This document shows positions 21,616-30,352 of a stretch of 42,552 bases of DNA, piece by piece. Source of the stretch: Bacillus sp. ISL-7 (GTDB lineage Bacteria > Bacillota > Bacilli > Bacillales_B > DSM-18226). The DNA lies in the NCBI RefSeq assembly GCF_018613065.1, contig NZ_JAGGQW010000013.1, positions 1 to 42,552 on the forward strand, written 5' to 3'. The first letter of the stretch is position 1. Each line of letters opens with the position of its first letter. A program made the position numbers and the translations under genes. Under the pieces are notes generated by a model, which did not search any database, was not told where the DNA came from, and saw nothing but the letters and a program-made list of their open reading frames with translations.

Positions 21616-22569
21616 TTAGGCCGCCACGTCTCTACGTGTAAAAAGGAGCCAGGAAATCAGATTGAACACGAGGAAATAGACAACGAGCACTCCGATGGAA
21701 AAGGACAATGTCATTCCCTCTTGGAAAGGACGTCCGGTCAGGTACTGGGTGAGATCGGTGTTGGCGAACAACAGGTACTTGCTCCAATCGAACCGCTGCA
21801 GTGCCTCCAGAACAATATTACCCGCAAACAAGGCGCCGATGGAAAACCCGATAGCCATCGCGCTGCTTCGGAAGGCGGACGAGATCATAAAGGCCATGGT
21901 TACGTACATGACAGTAGATACACCGTTAAGCATATACGTTTTCCACAGATTGAGGACCATATTCCTTTCGACGATTTGCCCTTCCGCATTCATGCTGATC
22001 AACGGTAGATCCATATATCCAAAGCCGTATAAGATTCCGTTGACCGCGACGGATAGGACAAACAGAGTGAGTAACAACAGCATGCTGAACAACAGAAAAG
22101 AGATATACTTGGACACGAGGATCTTGACCCGGTTGGCTGGCCGGATGAGCAGCAGCTTGATGGTGCCAGATGAAAATTCGCCCGCCAAACTGTCTCCCGC
22201 AATGATGATGGTAAAAATGGTAATCACGATCATCAGATTGGCCGAAAAGTTCACACCATCCCACATCGTGCCGACCGTCGAGCGAATATTCTGCTCCAAG
22301 TGATAGTCGTTGACGGCAATCTGCTCCAGGTAGAACATTCGATCCTCTTCATCCAGCTTGGGCTGCTTCAGAATTTTGCTCCATTGCTGCTTCTCCTGCA
22401 GCAGTTCTGCCCGCCAGCCTTCCCCTTGCGCCTTTTTTCCATCGGAATGCCATTCAATGATGTTGACAAAAAGCACAAAAGCGGCCATAAGTCCGACCAG
22501 AATCCACGTTCGCCCCCGTCGGTAAATCTTCATATTTTCATTGAGTACTAGATTAACCAATTTGTCCAC
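21616..22569 (-). CDS. ABC-2 type transporter permease
   Basis: A 317-residue inner-membrane protein. There is one N-terminal membrane helix (about residues 23-40), a long extracellular helical loop with coiled-coil character (about 45-100), and about five more helices. It matches the BcrB-like ABC-2 permeases that pair with BcrA-type ATPases. Its start overlaps the end of the ATPase gene by 17 bases, indicating coupled translation. Base composition is much richer in GC than the surrounding genes. Substrate unknown; peptide antibiotic export or resistance is the common role of this class. Confidence 0.88.
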   Translation of the reverse strand: MDKLVNLVLNENMKIYRRGRTWILVGLMAAFVLFVNIIEWHSDGKKAQGEGWRAELLQEKQQWSKILKQPKLDEEDRMFYLEQIAVNDYHLEQNIRSTVGTMWDGVNFSANLMIVITIFTIIIAGDSLAGEFSSGTIKLLLIRPANRVKILVSKYISFLLFSMLLLLTLFVLSVAVNGILYGFGYMDLPLISMNAEGQIVERNMVLNLWKTYMLNGVSTVMYVTMAFMISSAFRSSAMAIGFSIGALFAGNIVLEALQRFDWSKYLLFANTDLTQYLTGRPFQEGMTLSFSIGVLVVYFLVFNLISWLLFTRRDVAA

Positions 22570-23485
22570 CCCCCGTTATTGCCAAGAATCGATCTTCTAG
22601 AGACTGGGAAACCATTTGCACGCCATAGATACGAATATGGTTCTGCATCAGCCCTGCAAGAATATCCGGGATGTGTTCCCGCTCGGTGGTGACCTCGATG
22701 ATCCCCTCCTGAGCGAGCTTGACCTCCTGAACCCCATCCATCTGCCTCATGGTCACCAATGCCTGTTCCGCTGGCTGTGCTTGGATTAGATACGTTTGAA
22801 CTTGATCGTTCCCTTGGGTAAAATGCTGAACCGGCATCACATGGACTAGCTTGCCCTGCTGGAGGATGGCGACCCGGTCGCACATGAGCTCCATCTCGGA
22901 CAACAGATGGCTGGAGACGATAACGGTGATTCCTTCCGTACGGGTCAAATGCCGCAAATAATCGCGCAGTTCGCGAATCCCTGCCGGGTCAAGACCGTTC
23001 GTCGGTTCATCGAGAATCAGCAGGGAAGGCCGATGCAGCAGGGCCTGAGCGACTCCCAGACGCTGGCGCATGCCGAGCGAGTACTTTTTGACTTTGTCAT
23101 GGATGCGGTTTTCCAGCTTGACCAGCGACACCACTTCGTCAATCCGTTCCTTAGTTACCCCCGGTACCATGCGGGCGTAGTGAACGAGATTATGGTACCC
23201 GCTCAGATACTTGTACATTTCTGGACTTTCCACGATGGCGCCAACGTGCCGGATCGCTTGCTCGAATTCGGTTTTGATATTTTTCCCCTTAATCAGTATC
23301 TGTCCCTTAGTGATCGACATCAGTCCGACGATCATCCGGATTGTGGTTGTTTTACCAGCCCCATTTGGACCAAGAAAGCCGAAAATTTCGCCTTGCGGTA
23401 CGTCAAATGTAAGATCGTCGATGATGGTGGTCCGGCCAATCCGTTTAGTCACATGACTCAAGCTGATAATAGGTTCGTTGCTCAT
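22553..23485 (-). CDS. ABC transporter ATP-binding protein, BcrA type
   Basis: The 310-residue cytoplasmic ATPase partner of the adjacent permease. Walker A is GPNGAGKTTT (about residues 39-48), the signature is SLGMRQRLGVAQAL, Walker B is LLILDEPTNGLDP, and the switch His is in SSHLLSEM. A C-terminal extension of about 90 residues follows the ATPase core, as in BcrA-like exporters. RBS AAAGGAGGACATGT precedes the ATG. The gene is GC-rich like its partner, and the shared composition suggests they were acquired together. Confidence 0.92.
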   Translation of the reverse strand: MSNEPIISLSHVTKRIGRTTIIDDLTFDVPQGEIFGFLGPNGAGKTTTIRMIVGLMSITKGQILIKGKNIKTEFEQAIRHVGAIVESPEMYKYLSGYHNLVHYARMVPGVTKERIDEVVSLVKLENRIHDKVKKYSLGMRQRLGVAQALLHRPSLLILDEPTNGLDPAGIRELRDYLRHLTRTEGITVIVSSHLLSEMELMCDRVAILQQGKLVHVMPVQHFTQGNDQVQTYLIQAQPAEQALVTMRQMDGVQEVKLAQEGIIEVTTEREHIPDILAGLMQNHIRIYGVQMVSQSLEDRFLAITGGGQIG

Positions 23486-23511
23486 ACATGTCCTCCTTTA
23501 ATGATTAATTT

Positions 23512-23524
23512 GGACGTTTCGTCC
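23512..23524. other. Short palindrome upstream of the ABC pair
   Basis: GGACG-TTT-CGTCC lies 27 bases upstream of the ATPase start. It could be an operator, or a weak hairpin ending the XRE gene. No T-run follows on the minus strand. Confidence 0.35.
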
Positions 23525-23543
23525 TTTTGTTCACAATGCCTTA

Positions 23544-23765
23544 TTAATCTTGGATGTCTTCATTACTTCGGTATTCTAAAATATCTCCAGGCTGACATTC
23601 TAAAGCCTTACAAATCGCTTCTAAAGTTGAAAGCCTAATGGCTTTTGCCTTTCCATTTTTCAATATAGAAAGGTTAGCCATCGTGATTCCAACCCTCTCC
23701 GAAAGCTCTGTTACGCTCATTTTCCTTTTCGCCAGCATCACATCAATATTGATTATCATTGCCAT
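23544..23765 (-). CDS. XRE-family transcriptional regulator (Cro/CI, YozG-like)
   Basis: A 73-residue DNA-binding protein that is almost only a helix-turn-helix: MLAKRKMSVTELSERVGITM, then ANLSILKNGKAKAIRLSTLE and ICKALECQPGDILEY. The open frame has an upstream GTG, but that GTG is part of the RBS GAGGTG. The ATG at 23763-23765, six bases after it, is the better start. It follows a DUF2975 membrane protein, whose stop codon overlaps this RBS. XRE-DUF2975 pairs are common in Firmicutes and usually regulate themselves or neighbours; control of the ABC genes next door is possible. Confidence 0.9.
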   Translation of the reverse strand: MAMIINIDVMLAKRKMSVTELSERVGITMANLSILKNGKAKAIRLSTLEAICKALECQPGDILEYRSNEDIQD

Positions 23766-23775
23766 TGTTATCACC

Positions 23776-24252
23776 TCAGACGATTAAGTCATTTTCCGAT
23801 TTTATATCAATCGCTTCTTGTAAAAGTCTTTGAAGAACAGCAGCGAATACTGCGATTACTATTGAAGCAAAGATAGGGATTATTCCGATTATGATGAGAC
23901 CTGGGGCATCGTCTAGATCTGCGACGAGATAAACAAATGGCAAAATTACCACAAACAAACCACTGATTGTCATTGCACAGATTTTAATATTCAATAGAGC
24001 TTTAACAGACAATTCAGAGAAAGCTTGGTTCTTGTCAATATAGCTTAAAAGTTTGAGAGCCTGATACAATGCAACGAAAAACGGGATCACTGAAACATAC
24101 ATACCTATTAAAATGGGATATAGGATATGGGCATAATCTAGATTTACTGAATTCTTAGCTAACCAAGGCAACCCAAATATACACAAAGCAAGAACTGGAG
24201 TTCCAATAAGAAAAACAGCCATCCTTAAAAATAGTGTTGATCCTCGTTTCAT
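23776..24252 (-). CDS. DUF2975 family membrane protein
   Basis: A 158-residue integral membrane protein with four hydrophobic segments at about residues 9-30, 42-65, 88-111 and 121-142. The stretch DKNQAFSELSVKALLNIK between helices 2 and 3 is typical of DUF2975. The frame has an upstream GTG that is really part of the RBS (GAGGTGC), so I start at the ATG at 24250-24252. It is the first gene of an operon with an XRE regulator, as is usual in this family. Function unknown; perhaps membrane partner or sensor for the regulator. Confidence 0.88.
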   Translation of the reverse strand: MKRGSTLFLRMAVFLIGTPVLALCIFGLPWLAKNSVNLDYAHILYPILIGMYVSVIPFFVALYQALKLLSYIDKNQAFSELSVKALLNIKICAMTISGLFVVILPFVYLVADLDDAPGLIIIGIIPIFASIVIAVFAAVLQRLLQEAIDIKSENDLIV

Positions 24253-24556
24253 AAAAAGCACCTCACATATTTATTGTCTATTTGAAATTTAACACATTAT
24301 TTATCGATATTCAATAAACTTTTATTATTTTTTATAACATTTTTATTGATAAACAAACATTAATTTTAGAATAGAATAAAAAACATTCCTTATTACAAAG
24401 AAACGCTCTATAAATTCACACTATTCAATTTATAAGCCTTGATAGAAACAGATGATGATGATGATTAATTCCACTCTCCAGTAAAGAATAATTGAATAAA
24501 ATGTATAGATTAGGGGATTCTAAGAACACTATTCAGATAACAAAAGGAGACTTCAT

Positions 24557-25045
24557 ATGGTAAAACTCGTTTTATGGTCTTTCTTTTTAATACCTTGGAT
24601 TTCCTTATTCTTTTTAAATAATTTAAATAAATCTGCTCTTCGTAGATTTATGCCTGTTGCCTTGTTTGCAACTGTGATAAACACAATAATGTATCAAGTT
24701 GCTTGGACATATGACTGGTGGAAGTACAAAGAAACTCTATTTGCATGGGATAAAGTAGCCCAAATACATACTGTATATGGAGTTTTTTTAATTGGAACTA
24801 TTTGGATATTTTATCTTACGTTTGATAAGTTTTGGGTTTATTTAATTGTTAATTTGATTGTAGATTGTATCTATTCGTTTGGTTTTAGAACTTTATGGAA
24901 AAAACTCAAAATTACAACTGCTGGAGGAAACTTATCGCCACTTGAAGGGATTTTAATAATGACAATAATAGCTATTATTCTTTATGGTTATCAAAAGTGG
25001 CAAGAAGGACAAATTGGTGGAGAAAATAAAATTAGAGAGGAATGA
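24557..25045 (+). CDS. Multi-pass membrane protein, unknown family
   Basis: A 162-residue protein with about five hydrophobic segments (residues 3-20, 32-47, 69-86, 90-106 and 131-146) and a hydrophilic tail ending ENKIREE. Aromatic motifs such as TYDWWKYKETLFAWDK sit at the membrane edge. It may belong to the CBO0543-like group of Bacillus membrane proteins, but I am not certain. RBS AAAAGGAGAC precedes the ATG. It is transcribed alone and has a terminator behind it. GC content is low, like the flanks. Confidence 0.75.
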   Translation: MVKLVLWSFFLIPWISLFFLNNLNKSALRRFMPVALFATVINTIMYQVAWTYDWWKYKETLFAWDKVAQIHTVYGVFLIGTIWIFYLTFDKFWVYLIVNLIVDCIYSFGFRTLWKKLKITTAGGNLSPLEGILIMTIIAIILYGYQKWQEGQIGGENKIREE

Positions 25046-25089
25046 ACGTACTCCCAGGTTAAAACGTAAAAAGCTAAATTATGTACCTG

Positions 25090-25147
25090 ATGACTATATA
25101 AACAACCTCACCCTTTACGGGCCTGAGGATGTTTATATGGTCATTTT
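25090..25147. terminator. Intrinsic terminator
   Basis: GACTATATAAACAACCTCA and TGAGGATGTTTATATGGTC pair with single mismatches across a 12-base loop, followed by ATTTTTAT on the plus strand. It separates two convergent genes. Confidence 0.8.
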
Positions 25148-25159
25148 TATATGATTATT

Positions 25160-26017
25160 TTACGTTTCACGTAAGATAGGAAGGGTACAACAACGGAAGG
25201 AGCCACCAGATTTAATGATTTCTGTGATATCCACTTCAATAACTTGAAAACCTCGGTTACGAAGCTGCTTGTTTACCTTCTCGTTGACCGGCAGACTTAA
25301 TACCCGTTTGTCCCCGATACTCAATACATTTGTACCCAATTGAAATTGTTCTTCTTCCGAAACTTCAATTAATTCATAGCGTGAAGCAAAAAGCTCGATG
25401 TCCTTTTTCGTTAAGGCATTGGGGTAAATAAGGGCCACATCAGGAGAAACTACATTAAATATACAATCCAGATGCAGGTATTTTGCTTTAAAATGGATGG
25501 GAATGACATTAAATTGATTCAAAAGACGCTGTAATTGATCAGCAGCTTTTTGGTCCGTTCGATTGCTGAGCCCCACGTAAATTCTTTCCCGATCAATCAC
25601 AACATCTCCGCCCTCAATTCGTTCCTCGGCTAAATTATAATAAGAGATTTCTTCATCCTCCAACCATTGTTTTAAAACGTTTTCCTCCCCTGCCCGAACA
25701 TCCGTTGCCATATTAGCAACAAAGATTGTTTCCCCTAGAGTAAAACCAATATCCCGGGTAAAGACCTGTTCAGGATATTTCTTATGATAAGGCAATAAAA
25801 TAACTTCGATGCCATTCTGCTTTAGCGTTTTGACAAAATTATTGTGCTGCTCAAGCGCACGTTCAATATGGATACCTTCATTCTTAAAATGCTCTTGCGT
25901 TTCATTAATTACTTCGCGGATCGTCATATATTGAGGCTGACAAAGGATTACTCGTTTTAATACATCGTATTCACTCATGCAAAAAGTCTTGTTGTTTGTC
26001 TTTGGGATTTCTGCCAT
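25160..26017 (-). CDS. Arginine deiminase/DDAH-superfamily hydrolase
   Basis: A 285-residue cytoplasmic enzyme of the guanidine-modifying superfamily, related to dimethylarginine dimethylaminohydrolase and B. subtilis YkgA. Substrate-site motifs are FTRDIGF, IEGGDVV and LHLDC with the catalytic His. The conserved nucleophile is the first Cys of GGSFRCCTLP (near residue 276). It should hydrolyse a substituted arginine or act as an amidinotransferase; the substrate cannot be named from the sequence. RBS GGAGGGCAGC precedes the ATG. It is transcribed alone. An old decayed rocB lies about 6.5 kb away, but no link is implied. Confidence 0.88.
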   Translation of the reverse strand: MAEIPKTNNKTFCMSEYDVLKRVILCQPQYMTIREVINETQEHFKNEGIHIERALEQHNNFVKTLKQNGIEVILLPYHKKYPEQVFTRDIGFTLGETIFVANMATDVRAGEENVLKQWLEDEEISYYNLAEERIEGGDVVIDRERIYVGLSNRTDQKAADQLQRLLNQFNVIPIHFKAKYLHLDCIFNVVSPDVALIYPNALTKKDIELFASRYELIEVSEEEQFQLGTNVLSIGDKRVLSLPVNEKVNKQLRNRGFQVIEVDITEIIKSGGSFRCCTLPILRET

Positions 26018-26159
26018 TTTGCTGCCCTCCGGAATTCTCTTTTTAAAATAGGTTTTCCTAATCTATCGTTAATATTTACAAACAGAGACAATAGGAAATC
26101 TCCTTGCATCATAGGGTCTTTAATGAGGGAATTATCAGAGGATAAAATTACCAAAATGT

Positions 26160-26188
26160 GCATATTTTTGTTTTTTTAAAACATAATA
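26160..26188 (+). promoter_or_regulatory. Sigma-G-type promoter of the germinant receptor operon
   Basis: GCATA (26160-26164), a 17-base spacer and CATAATA (26182-26188) match the forespore sigma-G consensus. It lies about 36 bases upstream of the first ger gene. Receptor operons of this family are known to be sigma-G dependent. Confidence 0.75.
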
Positions 26189-26224
26189 AAAAAACAATGT
26201 TGGTACATTAGGAGATTGTTGTAG

Positions 26225-27814
26225 ATGCGTAGTAAGTGGAGAAAGCCTAAAAAAATTCAATCATTATTTCAAAATCAAACATCTACTGACTCTAAAGAAA
26301 GGAAAGCTCCATCACCAAAACCAGAAGATGTTCTATTAGATGATTTGAATGAAAATATTACTAATCTAAATTCCATTTATGAGAATTGTCCCGATGTTAT
26401 TTTTCACTCCTTCTTAATAGGAGGAAAAGAGAAAGCAGTGTTAATTTACATTGAAGGCTTAGCGGATGCAGAAGGGATTAACGATACGATCCTTTCCCCA
26501 CTTTTGAAGGAATCTGGAGAGCAAAATTCTGAAAATACTTCCTCTAATCTGAAACAAAAGATTTCTAACTCTAATATTAGTACAGTAGAAACATATACAG
26601 ATGTGATTGATCAAATTTCATCAGGAAACCCTGTCATTCTTATAGACCAAAAAGGTGAGGGATTTTCTGTCGGTTTAGCAAAATGGGAAAAAAGGGCAAT
26701 TGAGGAGCCATCTGCTGAATCCGTAATACGGGGACCGCGCGAAGGATTCATCGAATCCATCGGGGTGAATATTGCTCTCCTTCGACGTAAAATCAAAAGT
26801 CCAACGTTTAAAATAAAAAAAACGACAATTGGCAGATTAACCAAAACAAGTGTAGCAGTAGCTTATATTGATGGAGTAGCAAATCAGAATCTCATCACGG
26901 AGGTTGAAAATCGCCTAAATCGAATTGATGTCGATGGGATATTGGAAAGCGAGTATATTGAGGAATTTATTGAGGATAATCCGTATTCTCCTTTTCCCCA
27001 AGTATTAAATTCGGAACGGGTGGATGTTATTTCATCCTATTTATTGGAAGGACATGTGGCAATTATAACAGATGGCACTCCTTTTGTACTGGTTGCTCCA
27101 ACCACGTTCTATTCTCTGATCCAAGCTTCAGAAGATTATTATCAACGTCCAATTATAAGTACAGCTATCCGCTGGCTTCGTTTTTTATTTATCGTCATTT
27201 CGCTTTTGCTCCCTTCTTTATATGTAGCCGTTTTATCGTATCATCATGAAATGGTTCCAACTGCACTTTTAATCAGTATGGCAGCGTCACGTGAACCCAT
27301 CCCATTTCCCGCCTTAATCGAAGCAATTTCGATGGAGATTATGTTTGAGATTTTAAGAGAAGCTGGAATTCGCTTGCCCAAACAGATGGGGGCAGCTGTA
27401 AGTATTGTCGGAGCACTAGTGATTGGACAGGCAGCAGTTGAAGCAGGAATTGTTTCTGCCCCTATGGTAATGGTTGTTGCTGTAACAGGAATCGCTTCGT
27501 TTGGCATCCCTAGATATAATGCTGGAATGGCTCTTAGATTGCTGCGCTTTCCCATGCTTATCCTAGCAGGAACGTTAGGATTATTGGGAATTATGCTGGG
27601 GGTCATTATGATTGTTACCCACTTATGCACATTACGTTCTTTTGGGGTACCGTATTTGTCTCCCATTGCACCGATGAAAGGAAGCGAAATGAAAGATGTA
27701 TTTTTTAGACTTCCAAGGTGGGCTTATTCTTCCCGCCCTCATTTGACAGGGGATTATAACAAGTACCGTCAAGCTCCTGATCAAAAACCAGGTCCAACTC
27801 ATGGGGGTGAATAA
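26225..27814 (+). CDS. Spore germinant receptor subunit A (GerA family)
   Basis: A 529-residue protein of the spore inner membrane. The soluble N-terminal part (about residues 40-290) contains PDVIFHSFLI and IRGPREGFIESI, and the central/C-terminal part has about five membrane helices (roughly residues 310-460) with SMAASREPIPFP and AAVSIVGALVIGQAAVEAG. The C-terminus is hydrophilic (SRPHLTGDYNKYRQ). With subunits B and C it binds nutrients and triggers germination, probably as an ion channel. RBS AGGAGA lies before the ATG, behind a sigma-G-like promoter. It is the first of four genes. Which nutrient it senses is unknown. Confidence 0.95.
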   Translation: MRSKWRKPKKIQSLFQNQTSTDSKERKAPSPKPEDVLLDDLNENITNLNSIYENCPDVIFHSFLIGGKEKAVLIYIEGLADAEGINDTILSPLLKESGEQNSENTSSNLKQKISNSNISTVETYTDVIDQISSGNPVILIDQKGEGFSVGLAKWEKRAIEEPSAESVIRGPREGFIESIGVNIALLRRKIKSPTFKIKKTTIGRLTKTSVAVAYIDGVANQNLITEVENRLNRIDVDGILESEYIEEFIEDNPYSPFPQVLNSERVDVISSYLLEGHVAIITDGTPFVLVAPTTFYSLIQASEDYYQRPIISTAIRWLRFLFIVISLLLPSLYVAVLSYHHEMVPTALLISMAASREPIPFPALIEAISMEIMFEILREAGIRLPKQMGAAVSIVGALVIGQAAVEAGIVSAPMVMVVAVTGIASFGIPRYNAGMALRLLRFPMLILAGTLGLLGIMLGVIMIVTHLCTLRSFGVPYLSPIAPMKGSEMKDVFFRLPRWAYSSRPHLTGDYNKYRQAPDQKPGPTHGGE

Positions 27815-28933
27815 ATGATTGAAAAAGGGAAAATTTCATCTTTTCAACTGGCCATCATGATGCATCCTACCATCTTGGCTACTGCTCTACTGATCCTTCC
27901 TTCGATTACAGCAGCCAAAGCAGAGCGTGATATGTGGATATCCCCTGTTTGGGGTTCCTTCTTTGGTTTTTTGGCTGTATGGATTGCTTATGAATTACAT
28001 AAACACTATCCAAGAGAAACGATTATTGAATATAGTAAACGTATTATTGGAAATATCCCTGGAAAGATCATTGGTTTTTTATATCTATTTTTATACTTAC
28101 ATATAAATGGCATTGTGATAAGAGAATATGGAGAGTTTATCTCGGGTAACTTTTTGTTTCAGACCCCTCAGATGGTCATTTTAGGAAGTATGACACTCGT
28201 TTGCGCTTTCGCTGTCCGCGGCGGATTAGAAGCGATCGCTAGAGCGGCGCAGCATTTTGTCCCTATTGTGATATTACTCTGGTTGACGCTTGTCCTTTTC
28301 CTTATCAAGGATTTGGATCTAACCAATATGCTCCCTATACTGGAAAAAGGTCTCAAGCCTTCCTTTTTAGGAGCAGCCTCCCCAGCATCCTGGTTTAGCG
28401 AATATATTCTTATCGCCTTTTTTCTACCTTATTTATCGGATCAGAAAAAAGGATTATTATGGGGAAACCTTTCCGTACTCAGCGTAGTATTTATTATGGT
28501 TCTAACCAATTTGACAGCCCTTTGTCTATTTGGTGAAATAACTGCCGATTTAAGTTATCCGGTAATGAATGCAGGAAAATACGTTAGTATAGCGAAATTT
28601 TTTCAACACTTGGAATCGATTGTAATGGCACTATGGGTATTAGGAACTTTTATAAAAATTTCTGTATTTTATTATGCTTTGGCACTAGGCACCGCTCAAT
28701 GGCTAAAGCTTTCCAATTATAAACCCATTGTATTTCCACTTGGCTTCCTTTTAATTTTATTCGCTCGGTGGTCTGCCCCTAATCTGACAGAATTAAAAAG
28801 TTTTCTTGGAACTTCTAGTGTCTTTTACTTGCTATCGCTGCAAATAATCCTTCCTGCCCTTCTGTTATTCATTACTCTCGTACGTAAAAGAGTGGAACAA
28901 AGGAAGGGATTAAAAGATGAACTCAAGGGTTAA
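27815..28933 (+). CDS. Spore germinant receptor subunit B (GerB family)
   Basis: A 372-residue polytopic membrane protein with about ten helices, of the APC-like transporter superfamily that recognises the germinant. Landmarks are the start ISSFQLAIMMHPTILATALL and the internal YSKRIIGNIPGKIIGFLYL. The ATG directly follows the TAA of subunit A and is preceded by GGGGGTGA. Its end overlaps the subunit C gene by 17 bases, so the three are coupled. Confidence 0.94.
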   Translation: MIEKGKISSFQLAIMMHPTILATALLILPSITAAKAERDMWISPVWGSFFGFLAVWIAYELHKHYPRETIIEYSKRIIGNIPGKIIGFLYLFLYLHINGIVIREYGEFISGNFLFQTPQMVILGSMTLVCAFAVRGGLEAIARAAQHFVPIVILLWLTLVLFLIKDLDLTNMLPILEKGLKPSFLGAASPASWFSEYILIAFFLPYLSDQKKGLLWGNLSVLSVVFIMVLTNLTALCLFGEITADLSYPVMNAGKYVSIAKFFQHLESIVMALWVLGTFIKISVFYYALALGTAQWLKLSNYKPIVFPLGFLLILFARWSAPNLTELKSFLGTSSVFYLLSLQIILPALLLFITLVRKRVEQRKGLKDELKG

Positions 28934-30131
28934 TCTAAAGATTTGTAAAACCTTCGTGATGGTATTGATGTGGCATACACTTTTTTTCCTTACCGGATGT
29001 TGGGATCGCCGTGAAGTTAATGATGTGGCGATTGTCCTAAGCACAGGAATTGATTACTATAATGAAAATGAAATTGAGCTTTCCGTAGAAATAGTTATAC
29101 CAGAGACTATGAGTGCGGCAATAAAGGAAGGTGGAGGAGCTCCAGGTTCACGAACATCGTTTGTTGAATCTGCAACTGGTGAGACAATGGCTGAAGCTAG
29201 ATCGAAGCTGCAGCAAAAAATTGCTCGTAACTTGTTTTGGGGGCATGGTTCTGCAACCGTAGTTGGAGAAGAACTAGCGGAAAAAGGAATCCGAGAGCAT
29301 ATGGACTTCTTTTCACGATTACCAGAAGCTCGATTAAGAAACAATGTTTTCGTAAGTGAAGGAACGGCTAAGGATCTTATTTCAAGCCTGCCCCATTTAG
29401 AAAATAGTTCCTCAGAGACCCTTACTGAATTAGCCCAATTTCAGATAGGAATGGATATTACGATGAGTGAACTGCTGCAAATGTTTGCAAGTGAAACAGG
29501 AGGAGCGGCATTGCCTATGGTTACAAGTATTTCCTCCAAAAAGGATGAAGGAAAAATAAAGGATAAAACGCAATTGATGCTAAGCGGTACCGCCGTGTTT
29601 AAAGGAGATAAAATGGTTGGGACCTTAGATGCATCAGTCACAAGGGGATTATTATGGGTAAGAAATGAAATTAAATCTGCGACCATCACGGTTGATGTAG
29701 AAGAGGGGGATGGCAAGGTCACAGGTGAAATGATTCGTTCCTATACGAAGCTGATTCCACGAATTGAAAATGAAACATGGAAAATAACGATTAATTGCAA
29801 AGTAGAGGATGATGTGATTCAAAATGCCAGCACCTTGGACTTAAGAGATCCTAAGAGTATGAGGATGCTTGAAAGGAAAATTGAAGAAAGTATAGAAGGA
29901 AGAATAAAGGAAGCGGTTGAAGAAGTACAACAAGAAATGAGAGTAGACATCTTTAACTTTCATAGAAGTTTTCAGCGTAAATACACGAAAGAGTGGCAAT
30001 CAGCTAAAGTAAAATGGGATGAAATTTTTCCAACTGTTGAAATAGAGTATGATATTGATGTTAAAATTCTACGACCAGGCCTTTCTACTGATCCACCTGC
30101 AGTACCGAAAAGTGAGGTGGAAGATATATGA
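28917..30131 (+). CDS. Spore germinant receptor subunit C (GerC family lipoprotein)
   Basis: A 404-residue lipoprotein on the outer face of the spore inner membrane. The signal peptide ends in the lipobox LTGCWDRREVND, with the usual CWDRRE start of the mature protein. Later features are the GerC block around residues 60-200 and the acidic/basic C-terminal domain with FNFHRSFQRKYTKEWQSAK. The first gene end and the next gene start overlap as ATGA. A frame or length defect is not seen, so the receptor looks functional. Confidence 0.94.
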   Translation: MNSRVNLKICKTFVMVLMWHTLFFLTGCWDRREVNDVAIVLSTGIDYYNENEIELSVEIVIPETMSAAIKEGGGAPGSRTSFVESATGETMAEARSKLQQKIARNLFWGHGSATVVGEELAEKGIREHMDFFSRLPEARLRNNVFVSEGTAKDLISSLPHLENSSSETLTELAQFQIGMDITMSELLQMFASETGGAALPMVTSISSKKDEGKIKDKTQLMLSGTAVFKGDKMVGTLDASVTRGLLWVRNEIKSATITVDVEEGDGKVTGEMIRSYTKLIPRIENETWKITINCKVEDDVIQNASTLDLRDPKSMRMLERKIEESIEGRIKEAVEEVQQEMRVDIFNFHRSFQRKYTKEWQSAKVKWDEIFPTVEIEYDIDVKILRPGLSTDPPAVPKSEVEDI

Positions 30132-30352
30132 AATGGGCGATTGTTTTTGCGTTTACAATCGCTTTAGCCCTCATGTTTTTATACGAGTGGCCAAAAATAA
30201 AGTCAAAGGAAAAAAAAGAGAAAATTGCTTTTGTATGCCTGCTGGCAATGGGGTGGATTCTTAGTTTCATTCTTCTCTATTACCCGGATACGCCCGGACC
30301 TTCCTATTTGGTAGATAGAATCTACAAGCCATTGGGGAAATTACTTGAATAA
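30128..30352 (+). CDS. Small two-TM protein, GerD-subunit-like fourth gene of the receptor operon
   Basis: A 74-residue protein with membrane segments at about residues 3-19 and 34-51, a basic loop between them (KIKSKEKKEK), and a tail ending LGKLLE. It starts inside the last codon of subunit C (ATGA overlap) with GAGGTGGAAG as RBS, so it is translationally coupled to it. Some GerA-type operons carry such a small two-TM D subunit that modulates the receptor. Family knowledge supports this role; the gene itself shows only the topology and context. Confidence 0.8.
   Translation: MKWAIVFAFTIALALMFLYEWPKIKSKEKKEKIAFVCLLAMGWILSFILLYYPDTPGPSYLVDRIYKPLGKLLE

Noticed and set aside
21616..22303. Long opposite-strand frames across the ABC permease and ATPase genes
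   Set aside because: These arise from the high GC content of the real genes and have no RBS or family features.
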